DNA of 50,797 bases from Natrinema pallidum DSM 3751 (GCF_000337615.1 NZ_AOII01000071.1:39044-89840), one strand, 5' to 3'. Shown: positions 37,774 through 47,468, counted from the stretch's first letter. Translations and numbers: made by a program. The notes: generated by a model not told the origin, from the letters alone.

Positions 37774-37819
37774 CTGATCGTAACGCCCTCGTGCGATCAG
37801 GTGCGCACTGACTGTCAGT
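37774..37819. repeat. Cluster of inverted repeats between two genes
   Basis: CTGATCG (37774-37780) pairs with CGATCAG (37794-37800) around 13 bases. The palindromes GTGCGCAC (37801-37808) and ACTGAC-T-GTCAGT (37807-37819) follow immediately. The first may terminate the upstream gene and the others look like operator half-sites in front of the deacetylase gene. Confidence 0.45.
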
Positions 37820-37930
37820 TGCTACGATAGCGGCAGCCGAACGGCACCCCGGGTATCCGCCTCATACCTTCGGAACCGACGAGAGTAACGAGTTCGTAAC
37901 AATAGCTGCTGTCGACCTGGGTCGTCGTAA

Positions 37931-39208
37931 ATGCAACGGCGGCACTATCTCGCAGCGACGGCGTCGCTTTGTCTGGCCGGCTGTCTCACCTCGAGATGGG
38001 TCGATTCGGCACCGGCAGAGGCTGATTCGAACGCGAGCGACATCGATCCGTCACCACGGCCCGAAACCGGCGATCCGCCACCGGCGAGTGATCCGGGACC
38101 GGTCGGGACGATCGACGACTTCGAGACGCTCGACTCCTGGGAGGTTTTCGGCGCGACGCTCTCGCCCGACCCGTCCCGGTCAGTCGTCGGGACCCGGAGC
38201 GCCCGCCTCGAGATTCCGGCGACCGAGCGGACCGGCGGAATCACGGCGACGTTCGACGAGCCCCGCGACCTCGCCGACGTCGTTCCAGGTCTCGCCGTCG
38301 CGTCGAAGGGGCTCGTCGTCCCGTGGCTCCGTTTGACCGACGATGACGGCCGCGAGATCGACTACCGTCGCGGGATCAAGGGCGGTCTTCCGCTCGTCCG
38401 ATACAACTTCGGGATCGACGCGATCGCGGCGGATTTCGATCCGACCGCGGTCCGCAAACTCTCCGTCCTCGTCAGGACGAACGAGGGAGCGGCGGAAACC
38501 GTCTGGCTCGACGACCTCCATCTCGTGCCACGGCCCGACACCGGGAAAGTGATGTTCCAGTTCGACGACGCCCACGTCACCGACTACACGAAAGCGCTCC
38601 CGACACTCGAGGAGTACGGCTATCCCGCCGTCTCGTTCGTCAACCCGGGTCGGATCGAAGCGGAGATGCGCGGTGCCGACGACCCCGGTGGCTTCCCTCG
38701 GCTCACGGCCGATCACCTTCACGAACTCCACGACGCCGGTTGGGTCATCGGTAACCACTGTTACACCCACCCGCACCTGTCGACCCTCGAGACGAAAACA
38801 CAGGAGTCGGAAATCAAGAGGGGAAAGGACTGGCTCGAGGCGGAAGGGTTCGAGGACGGGGCACGGTACTTCGCCTATCCGCACGGCGACTACGACGAAC
38901 GGACGCTCGCCCTCGTCGAGCGGCATCACGACCTCGGCTTTGCGGGCGGCCGCCCGGTGCAGGGCTACGCCGTGAACCCGCAACAGACGTCCCGGATCGG
39001 CGAACCCACCGCCGAGCGCGCCCGGACGGCGATCGAGCGCACGGCGTCGATGCGCGGGATTACCGCGCTGTTTTTCCATCGACTCGAGGGCGATACCCTC
39101 GCCGCCTTCGAGACGGCGGTCGAGACGGTTCACGAATACCACTCCGCCGGCAAGCTCGACGTGATCCTGCCGGCGGATCTCGAGGGCCCGCTCCGGTTCG
39201 ATTCGTAG
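37931..39208 (+). CDS. Tat-exported lipoprotein polysaccharide deacetylase
   Basis: A 425-residue surface enzyme. The signal has RR at 3-4 and a lipobox LAGC with Cys18, so it should be lipid-anchored outside the membrane after Tat export. A Pro/Asp-rich spacer (20-60) leads to a beta-sandwich-like domain (about 60-200, FETLDSWEVFGATL). The NodB deacetylase domain (about 205-425) has the metal Asp in FQFDDAH, the metal-binding GNHCYTHPHLS and a later FAYPHGDYDE motif. It probably removes acetyl groups from a cell-surface or extracellular glycan, with the extra domain possibly binding the glycan. Confidence 0.9.
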   Translation: MQRRHYLAATASLCLAGCLTSRWVDSAPAEADSNASDIDPSPRPETGDPPPASDPGPVGTIDDFETLDSWEVFGATLSPDPSRSVVGTRSARLEIPATERTGGITATFDEPRDLADVVPGLAVASKGLVVPWLRLTDDDGREIDYRRGIKGGLPLVRYNFGIDAIAADFDPTAVRKLSVLVRTNEGAAETVWLDDLHLVPRPDTGKVMFQFDDAHVTDYTKALPTLEEYGYPAVSFVNPGRIEAEMRGADDPGGFPRLTADHLHELHDAGWVIGNHCYTHPHLSTLETKTQESEIKRGKDWLEAEGFEDGARYFAYPHGDYDERTLALVERHHDLGFAGGRPVQGYAVNPQQTSRIGEPTAERARTAIERTASMRGITALFFHRLEGDTLAAFETAVETVHEYHSAGKLDVILPADLEGPLRFDS

Positions 39209-39280
39209 CGGGCCCGGGTGCGGACGACGCCGGTTCCCAAGCGGCTAAGTGCACGGCGGGCCCGGAATCGGGTAACGGAT

Positions 39281-40552
39281 ATGGGGCTGAACGCGAACGA
39301 TCGCGCGATCGCGGGCTTTACCATGACGGGCCACGCGCTCGTCCACTGGTTCGAGACCTCGATCCCGATCTTTCTGGTCGTCTGGCTGACCGAGTTCGAC
39401 GTGGGCGTCGCGACGTTCGGAATCGTGGTCGCGCTCGGGTACGCGCCCTTCGGACTGGGGGCGCTTCCCGGCGGTATCCTCGCGGATCGATACGGCCCGA
39501 AACGGCTCGTCGTGACCTGTCTCGCGGGGATGAGTGCCGCGTTCCTCGTGCTCTCGTTGGCCGCGTCGATATACACGATCGCCGTCGGCCTCGTCCTCTG
39601 GGGCGTCGCGGCCAGCGTTTACCACCCCGCCGGCCTCGCGCTCATCAGTACCGGCGTCTCGGAGCGCGGGACCGTCTTCGCCTGGCACGGCATCGCCGGC
39701 AACGCCGGTATCGCGCTCGGCCCCTTCGTCGCCGCGACGCTGCTGATCTTCCTCGAGTGGTCGCTCGTCGCGGCGATCCTCGCCGTGCCCGGCATCCTCG
39801 CCGTTCTCTACGGGCTCGGTGCGGAGTTCGATCCGACCGCCGCCGTCGACGACGGCGTCGACGCCGGCCCCGACGAGGCGCTGTCGCTATCGGCGCTCGT
39901 CTCGGATTCCCGGGCGCTGTTCGCGAGCGCCTTCGCGATCATCTTCGCCGTCGTCGCCGTCGAGGGGCTGTACTACCGCGGCATGCTCACCTACCTCCCC
40001 GAGATCCTCCACGGCCTCGACGCGATCGGCGGACTCGCCGTTCCCGCCGGTCTCGAGGGAATCGAGCCGGCCGATTACATCTACGTCGGGCTACTGGTCG
40101 TCGGGATGGGCGGACAGTACGTCGGCGGGAAGCTGACCGATCGCGTGCCGCCGGCACGCGGGCTGATCGGACTCTTCGCCGTTCTCGCGGTCCTCGCGCT
40201 CGCGTTCGTTCCCGGGACCGAACTGGGACTGGTCGGGATCACCGTCCTCTGTGGCACCTTCGGGTTCTTCCTCTTTGCGATCCAACCGTTCTATCAGAAC
40301 GCGGTCGCGGTGTACACGCCGCCGGACACGCGCGGGCTCTCCTACGGCTACACCTATCTCGGGGAGTTCGGACTCGGCTCGGCGAGTATCGCCGTCGGCG
40401 GCGTCGTCCTCGGCGAGGCCTCGCTGACGGCGTTTTTCGCCCTGATCGCGACCTTCGCGCTCGCCGGGGCCCTCCTCTCGGTCGCGCTGCTCGTCGGCCG
40501 CGACCGGTTCGTCGACGCAGGCCACCCCGCCGACGCGAACGCGGACGGCTGA
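39281..40552 (+). CDS. Major facilitator superfamily transporter
   Basis: A 423-residue twelve-helix transporter. Motif A is seen as GGILADRYGPKR between helices 2 and 3, with a related GGKLTDRVPPAR in the second half. The first helix carries HALVHWFETSIPIFLVVW, with charged residues inside the membrane region that may bind substrate or protons. ATG 39281 is chosen because residues before it (from 39218) are basic and non-coding in look. It follows the deacetylase gene by 72 nt in the same direction, so the two may be co-transcribed; the substrate is unknown. Confidence 0.9.
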   Translation: MGLNANDRAIAGFTMTGHALVHWFETSIPIFLVVWLTEFDVGVATFGIVVALGYAPFGLGALPGGILADRYGPKRLVVTCLAGMSAAFLVLSLAASIYTIAVGLVLWGVAASVYHPAGLALISTGVSERGTVFAWHGIAGNAGIALGPFVAATLLIFLEWSLVAAILAVPGILAVLYGLGAEFDPTAAVDDGVDAGPDEALSLSALVSDSRALFASAFAIIFAVVAVEGLYYRGMLTYLPEILHGLDAIGGLAVPAGLEGIEPADYIYVGLLVVGMGGQYVGGKLTDRVPPARGLIGLFAVLAVLALAFVPGTELGLVGITVLCGTFGFFLFAIQPFYQNAVAVYTPPDTRGLSYGYTYLGEFGLGSASIAVGGVVLGEASLTAFFALIATFALAGALLSVALLVGRDRFVDAGHPADANADG

Positions 40553-40718
40553 CGACACGGCCGTACGAACCGATTCCCAGCGACTCGAGACGGCGACTCG
40601 ACTGGCACTCGAACGACGGCTGGGGGAGACGCGAACGCCCGTGAAGTGGCGGCGTCCATGGGTGCAGACCTGAAACGCCCACCGCTCGGGAGTCTCCGCT
40701 TTCAGGCGGAGAAAGCTA

Positions 40719-42068
40719 TCAAGCGAGCCACGACGGCGTGACGTAGCCCGAGCCGGTCGCCTGTTCCGGCGGCCAGATGACCTCTTGTCTTCCATCGCCG
40801 TCATCGCCCTCCTGCCACTGGAAATAAACCGTCTCCGCCTTGTTGTAGACGAGGTCGTGGGCGACCGGAGTGCCCGCGACTTCGGCCTCCCGATCGTAGA
40901 ACTCGACCGTGCCGGCGGTCCCGGTAAAGGACACGTCCTCGAGCGCGGGGACCAGTTCCTCGTGACCGAACGTTTCCTCGTCTTCGACCGCCGCTGCGAA
41001 CAACGTGATCGCATCGTACGTGTGGTAGCCGGTATACACGGGGTTCGAGCCCGCGAACGTGTTCCGATATGACTCGACGAAGGGTTGAGTAGCGTCGGTT
41101 ATCGTGCTGTTCGCCGTGGCGCTGCTTTGACCGATGGCGTACTGACACTCCCCGCCGACCAGGTCGTAGTACGCCGGGAGCTGCATCGGGACGTGGATTC
41201 CGCCGAAGTCGAACTCGCGTTCGGGAACCCCCCAGTCCATCAGGGCGCTGGTTCCGGTGTGGGCGGTCGTGATGAAGACCGCGTCGGCATCCGCCGCTTC
41301 GACCTCGTCGTACCGGCTCTCGAAGCTGTCTATCGACGGCGGATACCGCTCCTCGAGCGCGACGTCGACGCCGGTCTCCCCGATCCGGTCCTGATAGACG
41401 CGCCACGGTTTTTCCGTCCACTCGTAGTCCTCGGCGAGGAGCGCGATCGAGTCCCAGCCGAGTTCGTCGGCCATGTCGGTCAGGAAGTCGATCTGCATGC
41501 GGCCGTAGTCGATATCGCTGTTCGGTCCGGCGCGGAAATGGTACTTGTACTCGTCGTACTGCTCGTGGACCAGCCGACTGACTTCGGTCGTCGCCGCGCC
41601 GGAGGTCAGGTGGATCGTCTCCTGTTCCGCGATGTCGTCGATGATACCCAGCAACGCCTCGCTCGCGAACACGCCGGTCGTTACGTCGACGTCTTCCTCG
41701 AGAATGAGCCGCTGGTACTGGCGGCGCGCCTCCAGCGGACTCGAGTTCGTATCCCCCAAAACGAGTTCGACATCACGGCCGAGGATCCCGTCGCCGTCGT
41801 TGAGATGGCTGACCGCGAGCGTTGCGGCCCGGTACATCGACCGACCGATCATGTCGCTGTCCGGGTTCGGTGCCAACAGCCCGATTCTGACCGGCGTCGT
41901 GCCGTCGCTCTCCCCGACGACCGAGCCGGCCGTCTCGAGACAGCCGGCACCCGCCGTCCCCGCCGCGACTCCACCCGTCGTTTGCAGGAATCGTCGTCGG
42001 TTCACGCCTCGAGAGCCCGGACTCGCCGTGGCCCGTGAACCGAGTCCCGTCGCAGTGTCATCAGACAT
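40719..42068 (-). CDS. Leu/Ile/Val-type substrate-binding lipoprotein, chemotaxis type suspected
   Basis: A 449-residue periplasmic-binding-protein-like lipoprotein. The Tat motif NRRRFLQTT and lipobox GAGC (Cys43) anchor it outside the membrane. The body follows the type I ligand-binding (LivJ) fold: VRIGLLAPNPDSDMIGRSMY, LAVSHLNDGDGILGRDVELV, SEALLGIIDDIAEQETIHLT and DYEWTEKPWRVYQDRI. No ABC permease or ATPase gene is near. A close paralogue and a chemotaxis transducer follow, so it may present amino acids to a transducer like BasB does. A TATA-like AATTAAG (rc near 42086-42094) is about 22 nt upstream. Confidence 0.9.
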   Translation of the reverse strand: MSDDTATGLGSRATASPGSRGVNRRRFLQTTGGVAAGTAGAGCLETAGSVVGESDGTTPVRIGLLAPNPDSDMIGRSMYRAATLAVSHLNDGDGILGRDVELVLGDTNSSPLEARRQYQRLILEEDVDVTTGVFASEALLGIIDDIAEQETIHLTSGAATTEVSRLVHEQYDEYKYHFRAGPNSDIDYGRMQIDFLTDMADELGWDSIALLAEDYEWTEKPWRVYQDRIGETGVDVALEERYPPSIDSFESRYDEVEAADADAVFITTAHTGTSALMDWGVPEREFDFGGIHVPMQLPAYYDLVGGECQYAIGQSSATANSTITDATQPFVESYRNTFAGSNPVYTGYHTYDAITLFAAAVEDEETFGHEELVPALEDVSFTGTAGTVEFYDREAEVAGTPVAHDLVYNKAETVYFQWQEGDDGDGRQEVIWPPEQATGSGYVTPSWLA

Positions 42069-42465
42069 CTTGACACTCGTTTCGTCTTAATTCGCTTAGT
42101 GTTTGTGGTAGTGTACCAATAGCATGGGTCGGTCCGGGATAGTTGGAACGAGAGTCGTCCGATTAGGTGTGTAGTGCCGTTCAGCGACTGCGATCGTGTT
42201 GCGACCGTCGCACCTGATCGTTTCGGGCACCCGCCGGAAGTCGACGGACTCGAGCGGGGAGCCAGTTCGCGGGTTGGTCGCGGCCCTGCCGCAACGACGC
42301 GGCTTCGGGTTTGCTCGTGGTCGCGTTACTACTGACGGACGAACGGAGGGGAAAAGGCGGCACCGTGAGTGGCCGGCGGGGAGTGTGACCCGTCGGGAAG
42401 GCAAGGACTCGCCGACGACTGGGTCGTGATTCACACGGAGGAGCCGTTGACGGCCCGTACCCGGT
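42069..42465. other. 397-base interval between the two binding-protein genes
   Basis: No supported gene. The left edge holds the promoter of the first binding protein on the minus strand. Short open frames on both strands are Arg/Ser-rich and look non-coding. The spacer separates the paralogues, so each has room for its own promoter. Confidence 0.55.
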
Positions 42466-43803
42466 CTAGAGCCAGTCCGGCGTCATGTACTCGGCACCGT
42501 CGGCCACGTACTCGTCGGGCCAGATGACCGTCTGCTGACCTTCACCGTCGATTTCCTGCCACTGGAAGTACACCGGGTGAACGTTGCCCTTGCCGTAGAT
42601 AACGTCGTGTGGGTATTCGTCGTCGCGACCGTGGAACTGGATCGTACCGGTGGTGCCCTTGAACTCGGTCTCCTCGAGCGACCCGACCAAGGCCTCCGAC
42701 TCGAGGGAGTCGGTTCGCTTGGCCGCGTCGGCGAACACCTCGACCGCGTCGAAGGCGATATAGCCGGTATAAACCGGGCTTTTGCCGTCGTTTGCGCCTT
42801 GATACGCCTCGACGAAATCCGATGTCCGGTCCGTGAGATCAGCGGTATCGGTCGCGCTGGCGTAACCCGCGGCGTACTCGCAGTCGCCGCCGGTCAGCCG
42901 GTAGTACGACGGGAGTTGCATCGGAACGTGAATGCCGCCGAACTCGAAGTCCCGTTCCTCGGGCCGCCAATCCGCCAGTGCGGCGGTGCCGGTGTGTGCG
43001 GTCGAAATGAACGCCGCATCGGCGTTCGACTCCTCGACTCGCGTGTAGATTTCCGAGAAGTCGTCGGTCGCCGGCGGATACCGTTCCCACGCCGTCACCT
43101 CGATATCGGTCTCGGGGAGGCGACTCCGATAGAAGTCCCACAACCCATCGGTCCAGGCGTAGTCCTCCGCGAGGACCGCGATAGAGTCCCACCCGATATC
43201 ACTGCCCTTCTCGGTCAGGAAGTCGAGTTGCGCCTCTGCGAGGTTGGTCCCGTTAATCGGACCGACACGGAAGTGATACTTGTAGTCGTCGTACGACGAT
43301 TTGACCCGATCGCTGGCCACCGTCGTCGCGGAGCCGGCGGTGAGGTGCACCGTCTCTTGCTCGGCGATCTCCTCGAGCAACGGCACGAGGACTTCACTGG
43401 TGGAAACACCGACGGTAACGTCGGCGTCCTCCTGGAGAATGAGCCGCTGATACTGACGGCGCGCCTCCTGTGGGCTGCCGTTGGTATCGCCGACGACCAT
43501 CTCGACATCACGGCCGAGGATTCCGTCGCCGTCGTTGAGTTGCTTGACGGCGAGCCGCGCACCCCGAACGATCGAGCGCCCCGTCGCGTCGCTCTCCGGG
43601 TTGGGTGCGAGGACGCCGACCGTGACCGGATCGGTTTCGTCGCTTCCGACGAACGATCCGGGCGTCTCGAGACAGCCGGCGAGGGAGAGGCCGGCCGCGC
43701 CACCCGCAGTCGTTTGCAACACTCGACGGCGGTCGAGGTTCCGTCGCAGTCCGCTACGAGCGGGGCCCGTCGCGTTCGCCCGGTCGTGGTCTCCGTCGTT
43801 CAT
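42466..43803 (-). CDS. Leu/Ile/Val-type substrate-binding lipoprotein, paralogue of the previous one
   Basis: A 445-residue protein closely similar to the product of 40719-42068 along its whole length (RLILQEDADVTVGVSTSEVL versus RLILEEDVDVTTGVFASEAL; FEFGGIHVPMQLPSYYRLTGG versus FDFGGIHVPMQLPAYYDLVGG). It has Tat motif DRRRVLQTT and lipobox LAGC (Cys44). ATG 43803 is chosen because the signal follows and a TATA-like GTTAAGAAA (rc of 43826-43836) is about 27 nt upstream. It is divergent from the transducer gene, an arrangement that suggests the two work together in chemotaxis. The ligand is probably an amino acid. Confidence 0.92.
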   Translation of the reverse strand: MNDGDHDRANATGPARSGLRRNLDRRRVLQTTAGGAAGLSLAGCLETPGSFVGSDETDPVTVGVLAPNPESDATGRSIVRGARLAVKQLNDGDGILGRDVEMVVGDTNGSPQEARRQYQRLILQEDADVTVGVSTSEVLVPLLEEIAEQETVHLTAGSATTVASDRVKSSYDDYKYHFRVGPINGTNLAEAQLDFLTEKGSDIGWDSIAVLAEDYAWTDGLWDFYRSRLPETDIEVTAWERYPPATDDFSEIYTRVEESNADAAFISTAHTGTAALADWRPEERDFEFGGIHVPMQLPSYYRLTGGDCEYAAGYASATDTADLTDRTSDFVEAYQGANDGKSPVYTGYIAFDAVEVFADAAKRTDSLESEALVGSLEETEFKGTTGTIQFHGRDDEYPHDVIYGKGNVHPVYFQWQEIDGEGQQTVIWPDEYVADGAEYMTPDWL

Positions 43804-43825
43804 TGGCCGATGGTTTCGACCTCTG

Positions 43826-43837
43826 TTTCTTAACGGT
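43826..43837 (-). promoter_or_regulatory. TATA-like promoter element of the transducer-adjacent binding protein
   Basis: The reverse strand reads CCGTTAAGAAA about 27 nt before the binding-protein ATG. The paralogue at 42068 has a comparable AATTAAG element. Both are compatible with leaderless transcription. Confidence 0.5.
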
Positions 43838-44079
43838 TGTGAAGAATAACACTTGTTGGGGACGGTATGACGCGCTGATAGGCCCGGAAAAGAAAATTTC
43901 AAATTCGTCGGGAGTTGGTCTCGACCTATGGGATTTATTTCAGACAGGAGGCGAATATACAACAGCACCAGAAACGAAAGGCAGCAGATACCCTCAGAGT
44001 CCGGAACAATCTCCAATTATCAGCACCGATAACCGCGGCTGACAATTTATGTAGTGGCGAGAACAGGCGTTTCGTATCC

Positions 44080-47000
44080 ATGGATTTCGCTCGACGGTTG
44101 GTACCGACAGCTATCCGACGCAGATACGCGGTCAAGTTCGGGATCGCGCTGCTCATTCTCGGATTGTCTGTCGGGCTGATCGGATTCGTTGCGACAGGGG
44201 CAATCGCCGATCAGGTGGAGAATCGGGTGCAAAGCGATCACGCTTCCGCCGCCGGACAGGAAGCCCAGAGCATGCAGATGTGGAACGAGCAAAACGAGCA
44301 CACGGTCGGGATGATCGCCCGATCCGACGTCGTCGCCAGCGACGACCCGGCTGCGATCGAACGGCGTTTCCTCGACTGGCAAGAACACTTAGACGCCGAT
44401 ACGTTCGATATCTCCTACGTCAATCTGGACAACCGAACCGTGACCGCGAGTACGAACGAGGCCTATCGCGGGACACCGGCGGCCGATATCGATAACATCC
44501 CGAACGAAGCCTACGAGGACGCCTCGAAAACCGTTCCGTGGGTCTCGGACGCCTATATCGCCGAAGGGGAGTTCGGCCAGAACACGACCGTCCTCACGTA
44601 CGTCCAGCGCTCTGCCGACAACGAGAACCGAGCGGTCGTCTACACTGCTGATCTCGAGGCGTACGCGAGCCAACTACAGGACGATGAGGGTGTCACGACG
44701 GTGATCCTCGACGGTGAGAACGACGTCATGCTTGACAACGCCGACTACGGTGAGAACCACCAACTGTTCGGCTACACCTACAACGACGGCAACGGCCTCG
44801 CCAAGAGCGCACGGACCGAGGGCGCAACCACGCAGCAGGTCGCCGGCTCGTCGCTCTCGCTGGGCGATTACGACCTCGGTGAGGACAGCGACGAGTACGT
44901 CGCCAGTTCCGCCCGCGTGTTCGGGACCGACTGGGTCGTCCTGACCGTCGAACCCGCCGACCAGGCACTCGGGTTCGTCAACAGCGTCAACCAGTGGGGA
45001 CTCGTGGCGACGATTCTCGGGGTCGTCATGATCGGCGCGGTCGGTGCAGTCCTGGGCCGAAACACTGCCGTCTCGATCGATCGGCTCACCGACAAGGCCA
45101 GCGAGATGGAGGACGGCAACCTCAACGTCGACTTCGAGACCAAACGGATCGACAACATCGGCCGGCTCTACGACGGGTTCGGCTCGATGCGTGATGCCTT
45201 GCGCGAACAGATCGAAGAGGCCGAAGCCGCCCGCATGGAGGCCGAACGCGAACGTGAACGCGTCTTGGAGATCAACGATCACCTCGAGGACAAGGCCGCG
45301 GAATACTGCGCGGTCATGGGTGAGGCCGCCGATGGGAACCTCACCGCCCGTGCGGACGTCGAAAGCGACAACGAACAGATGCAACAGATCGGCGAGGACT
45401 TCAACGAGATGCTCGACGAGATCGAGCAGACCATCGCCGAACTCAACCGGTTCGCGACCGACGTCGCGACCGCCTCCGAGCAGGTGACCGCCTCGAGCGA
45501 GGAGGTTCGGTCCGCCTCCCAGCAGGTCACCGAGTCGATTCAGGAGATTTCCGACGGTGCGGACCGACAGAACGACTCCCTCCAGTCGGTCGACCAGGAG
45601 ATGAGCGGCCTCTCGACGACGACCGAGGAGATCGCCGCGTCCTCGAATGAGGTGGCCGACATCGCGGAGCGGACCGTCGACACCGGTCGGGAAGGGCAGG
45701 AAGCCGCTCAGGCGGCGATCACTGCCATGGACGAGATCGAGACCGAGGCCGGCGACGCCGTCGCCGAGATCCGTCGTCTCGAGGAAGAGGTCCAGCAGAT
45801 CGACGAACTGATCAACACGATTTCCGAGATCGCCCACCAGACGAACATGCTGGCGCTGAACGCCAACATCGAAGCCTCCCGCTCCGCGGGCGGCAGCGAC
45901 GACGAAGGGTTCTCCGTCGTCGCAAAGGAAGTCAAGGCGCTCTCCGAGGACGTCGCCGAAGCGGCCGACGAAGCCGAGGACCGACTCGAGGCGATCCGCA
46001 AGCGGACGGAAACCTCCGCTGCCGAAGTCGAAGGTACGAGTAGCGACATCGAAACCGCCAGCGATCGGGTCGAGGAGGCGGTCAAGGCGCTCGAGGAGAT
46101 CGCCGACCTCGCTCAGGAGACCAACATCGGTGTACAGGAGATCTCCGCAGCGACCGAAGAGCAGGCCGCCTCCACGCAGGAGGTCGTCGCGATGGTCGAC
46201 GACGCCGCAACGATCTCCGAGGAGACGACGGCGGAAGCCGAGAACGTCGCCGCCGCGGCCGAAGAACAGACCACCGCACTGACCGAAGTCACGAAGTCCG
46301 CCTCGAGCCTCTCCGAACAGGCCTCGCAGCTTTCCGAAGCGCTCGACCGGTTCGACACTGATGTCGACCACGTCGACCTCGACTTCGAATCGACGTTCGA
46401 CGTGGACGCGGAACTGGATGCGCCCGCGGCGATTGACGACGCTGCGGCCGACGGCGAGTCGGCCGAAGAGGGTCAGGGCATCACGTTCGACGCCGCAAGC
46501 GAGCAGGACGACTCCGACGAGACCCTCACGTTCGACGACGCGGACGGGGACGCCCACGAACTCGAGGAGGACGCAGACGCGGACACTGCCGATGCCGACC
46601 GATCGACGGAGACCGCGTTCGATTCCGAGGCGTCGGTCGACGATCCGATCGATCACGCCGGTGACGATTCGGCGACCGGCAGTGGAGCCGATGGCGACGC
46701 GACCGAGGAACTCGGTGCCGAAGAGATCCTCGGAATCGAGGGGAGCGAAGACGAGGAGTCCGACGCGATCGAGTCGACCGACGCGACCGATCCGCTCGCC
46801 GATGACACCGTCGGAGCCGATAGCGACGGGACGACGGATACGACCGATCCACTCGCCGACGACGCCTTCGGAGCCGACGGTGACGAGACAACGGACGCGA
46901 CCGATCCACTCGCCGATGACGCCTTCGGAACCGACGGTGACGAGACAACGGACGCGACCGATCCACTCGCCGATGACGCCTTCGGAACCGACGGTGACGA

Positions 47001-47352
47001 GACGACGGACGCGACCGATCCACTCGCCGACGACGCCTTCGGAACCGACGGTGACGAGACGACGGATACGACCGAGTCGACCGGCCCGACCGACCCGCTT
47101 GCCGACGACACCCCCAAATCCGGCGGGGACGACACGGCAGACATCGCCGAGTCGGCCGGCGACGAACCGGACGCCCAACCGCTCGGATCGGTCGACGACG
47201 GTGGCCATGCGGAGACCGACGACGAATCGGCCGCCGACGAGACTCCTGCGGCCGACGACCTCGAGAGCGACGAGACTGACGAAAGCGACGGGGCCGACGA
47301 GGACGACGAAGACGACGACGTGTTCACGTTCGGCGCGACCGACGAGGAGTAA
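44080..47352 (+). CDS. Halobacterial methyl-accepting chemotaxis transducer with a long acidic tail
   Basis: A 1090-residue transducer. Cytoplasmic tip and first helix (RRRYAVKFGIALLILGLSVG) are followed by an extracellular dCache-like sensor (about 45-300) and a second helix (about 303-326). HAMP follows, then the methyl-accepting coiled coil with hairpin tip HQTNMLALNANIEASR (about 585) and GFSVVAKEV (about 611). It should signal to CheA/CheW. The C-terminal about 330 residues are unusually long and acidic, with 19-residue repeats and TF-containing motifs. ATG 44080 is chosen by alignment with the pseudogene start at 4788 (MTRLRTAVPAPIRRNYAL versus MDFARRLVPTAIRRRYAV). It is divergent from the binding-protein gene at 43803. 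Confidence 0.95.
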   Translation: MDFARRLVPTAIRRRYAVKFGIALLILGLSVGLIGFVATGAIADQVENRVQSDHASAAGQEAQSMQMWNEQNEHTVGMIARSDVVASDDPAAIERRFLDWQEHLDADTFDISYVNLDNRTVTASTNEAYRGTPAADIDNIPNEAYEDASKTVPWVSDAYIAEGEFGQNTTVLTYVQRSADNENRAVVYTADLEAYASQLQDDEGVTTVILDGENDVMLDNADYGENHQLFGYTYNDGNGLAKSARTEGATTQQVAGSSLSLGDYDLGEDSDEYVASSARVFGTDWVVLTVEPADQALGFVNSVNQWGLVATILGVVMIGAVGAVLGRNTAVSIDRLTDKASEMEDGNLNVDFETKRIDNIGRLYDGFGSMRDALREQIEEAEAARMEAERERERVLEINDHLEDKAAEYCAVMGEAADGNLTARADVESDNEQMQQIGEDFNEMLDEIEQTIAELNRFATDVATASEQVTASSEEVRSASQQVTESIQEISDGADRQNDSLQSVDQEMSGLSTTTEEIAASSNEVADIAERTVDTGREGQEAAQAAITAMDEIETEAGDAVAEIRRLEEEVQQIDELINTISEIAHQTNMLALNANIEASRSAGGSDDEGFSVVAKEVKALSEDVAEAADEAEDRLEAIRKRTETSAAEVEGTSSDIETASDRVEEAVKALEEIADLAQETNIGVQEISAATEEQAASTQEVVAMVDDAATISEETTAEAENVAAAAEEQTTALTEVTKSASSLSEQASQLSEALDRFDTDVDHVDLDFESTFDVDAELDAPAAIDDAAADGESAEEGQGITFDAASEQDDSDETLTFDDADGDAHELEEDADADTADADRSTETAFDSEASVDDPIDHAGDDSATGSGADGDATEELGAEEILGIEGSEDEESDAIESTDATDPLADDTVGADSDGTTDTTDPLADDAFGADGDETTDATDPLADDAFGTDGDETTDATDPLADDAFGTDGDETTDATDPLADDAFGTDGDETTDTTESTGPTDPLADDTPKSGGDDTADIAESAGDEPDAQPLGSVDDGGHAETDDESAADETPAADDLESDETDESDGADEDDEDDDVFTFGATDEE
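46783..47068 (+). repeat. 57-bp coding tandem repeat (five copies) in the transducer tail
   Basis: Copies begin at 46784, 46841, 46898, 46955 and 47012 with a strict 57-bp period, each encoding about 19 residues of the form TDPLADDAFGTDGDETTDA. The last three are nearly identical in DNA, the first is more diverged, and a decayed sixth follows at 47069. All are in frame with the transducer, so copy number can change without breaking the protein. Confidence 0.95.
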
Positions 47353-47468
47353 TCGTCCGATCGGACTCGGGGAGGCCGTCGATCCGGTTCGATTCTCGAG
47401 GTGATCGTCAACAGCCGTCGTCGGTATCGTTCGCTACCTTTTTGACTGCCGTCTAGAAAGGAATCGGC

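Noticed and set aside
46783-47068. Regularly spaced repeats that might suggest a CRISPR array
   Set aside because: The 57-bp units are contiguous without unique spacers and lie in frame inside the transducer gene.
44674-47208. 844-codon open frame on the - strand
   Set aside because: It is a shadow of the transducer gene, with Gly/Arg/Val-rich composition and no domain motifs; high GC keeps the antisense frame open.
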